Source of the DNA: JAWVZB01 sp033722375
GTDB lineage: Bacteria; Actinomycetota; Nitriliruptoria; Nitriliruptorales; Nitriliruptoraceae
Direction of reading: 5' to 3'
Length of the DNA stretch: 6,268 nt
NCBI GenBank assembly: GCA_033722375.1
Contig: JAWVZB010000145.1
Span: forward strand, 1 to 6,268
The translations under genes were made by a program, and so were the position numbers. The notes below the pieces were generated by a model. It saw nothing but the letters and a program-made list of their open reading frames with translations, had not been told where the DNA came from and did not search any database. This document shows, piece after piece, positions 5,804 to 6,268 of this stretch. Numbering within the stretch: the stretch's first letter is position 1; each line of letters starts with the position of its first letter.

Positions 5804-6268
5804 ATGACCGATCAGCGAGGAACGCAGGACCGCGTGCTCGCGGGCCGTTACCGGCTGCTGCGCGAGATCGGCCGCGGCGGCATGGCCGAGGTGTGGGCAG
5901 CGGAGGACGAGGTCCTCGACCGTGAGGTCGCCGTCAAGCTCCTCTCCCGCCGGTTCGCCAACGACCAGCACTTCATCGAACGGTTCCGCGACGAAGCACG
6001 CCACGCCGCCTCGCTGAACCACCCGAACGTCGTGGCGGTCTTCGACACCGGGGACCACGGCGGGTTGCCGTTCATCGTGATGGAGCTCGTCCAGGGACGG
6101 TCGCTCCAGGAGGCCATCGCCGCCGGCGGCCTCACCGAACAGCGCGCCCTCGAGGTCTGCGCCGAGGTGTGTGCCGCCCTCCAGTTCGCCCACGAGCGCG
6201 GCCTCGTCCACCGCGACATCAAGCCCGGCAACATCCTGCTCGCCGAGGACGGCTCGGTGAAGGTCACC
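5804..6268 (+). CDS. Ser/Thr protein kinase, PknA/PknB type (partial, 3' end off window)
   Basis: This is the N-terminal 155 residues of a Hanks-type kinase that would phosphorylate cell-wall and division proteins, with PstP as its opposing phosphatase. Visible parts are the glycine loop GRGGMAEV (23-30), the ATP lysine in VAVK (K45), the helix-C glutamate E64 in DEAR and the hinge VMEL (92-95). The catalytic loop HRDIKPGN (136-143) has the base D138 and metal ligand N143. All are intact. The spacing K45 to E64 equals K40 to E59 of M. tuberculosis PknB. The sequence stops at VKVT, just before the DFG motif. ATG 5804 is the only start, since an in-frame TAG lies at 5720 with no ATG, GTG or TTG between. 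The ribosome site is weak (GACGAG, 5792-5797). Position suggests PknA, but similarity by eye fits PknB at least as well. Whether PASTA domains follow cannot be seen. Confidence 0.93.
   Translation, partial: MTDQRGTQDRVLAGRYRLLREIGRGGMAEVWAAEDEVLDREVAVKLLSRRFANDQHFIERFRDEARHAASLNHPNVVAVFDTGDHGGLPFIVMELVQGRSLQEAIAAGGLTEQRALEVCAEVCAALQFAHERGLVHRDIKPGNILLAEDGSVKVT

Noticed and set aside
4198..5805. 535-codon open frame on the minus strand, covering all of pbpA
   Set aside because: It mirrors pbpA, whose motifs are intact. Long antisense frames are expected in GC-rich genes because stop codons are rare, and the translation is a low-complexity mix of G, D, E, R and V.

Overview
This window carries the left part of the conserved actinobacterial cell-growth and Ser/Thr-phosphorylation cluster, in the order tRNA-Leu / fhaA - fhaB - pstP - rodA - pbpA - Ser/Thr kinase. 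The base composition (roughly 70% G+C by eye, with third codon positions almost all G or C), GTG starts and the gene order point to Actinomycetota. The M. tuberculosis region has the same order, followed by pknA and pknB, with a tRNA-Leu beside fhaA. The proteins are divergent enough that I would not name a genus. A deep-branching class such as Acidimicrobiia or Nitriliruptoria is only a guess.

Layout: at the left edge is a complete tRNA-Leu(CAG) on the minus strand. A divergent intergenic region (90-384) must hold the tRNA promoter and probably the operon promoter. It also holds two inverted repeats that could fold in the leader RNA of fhaA. From 385 on, everything reads rightward. fhaA and fhaB are separated by 1 nt, fhaB/pstP overlap by ATGA, pstP/rodA are 13 nt apart, and rodA/pbpA overlap by GTGA. 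The only real break is a 91-nt gap between pbpA and the kinase. It contains a strong GC-rich hairpin and a 32-codon reading frame that bridges it with 4-nt overlaps at both ends. The kinase gene is cut by the right edge of the window before its DFG motif.

How the parts work together: the kinase (PknA/PknB type) phosphorylates threonines on cell-wall and division proteins, and PstP removes those phosphates. FhaA and FhaB are phosphothreonine-binding FHA adaptors; in mycobacteria they link kinase signalling to peptidoglycan precursor flipping (FhaA with MviN/MurJ) and to division (FhaB, also called FipA). RodA (a SEDS glycosyltransferase) and PbpA (a class B transpeptidase) form the peptidoglycan polymerase/crosslinker pair.

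I do not see a new enzymatic or defence system here. The coding content is canonical. The points most worth a second look are the two non-coding segments (222-306 and 5713-5803), the unusual pThr-binding loop of FhaB, and the short, acidic versions of FhaA and PstP.
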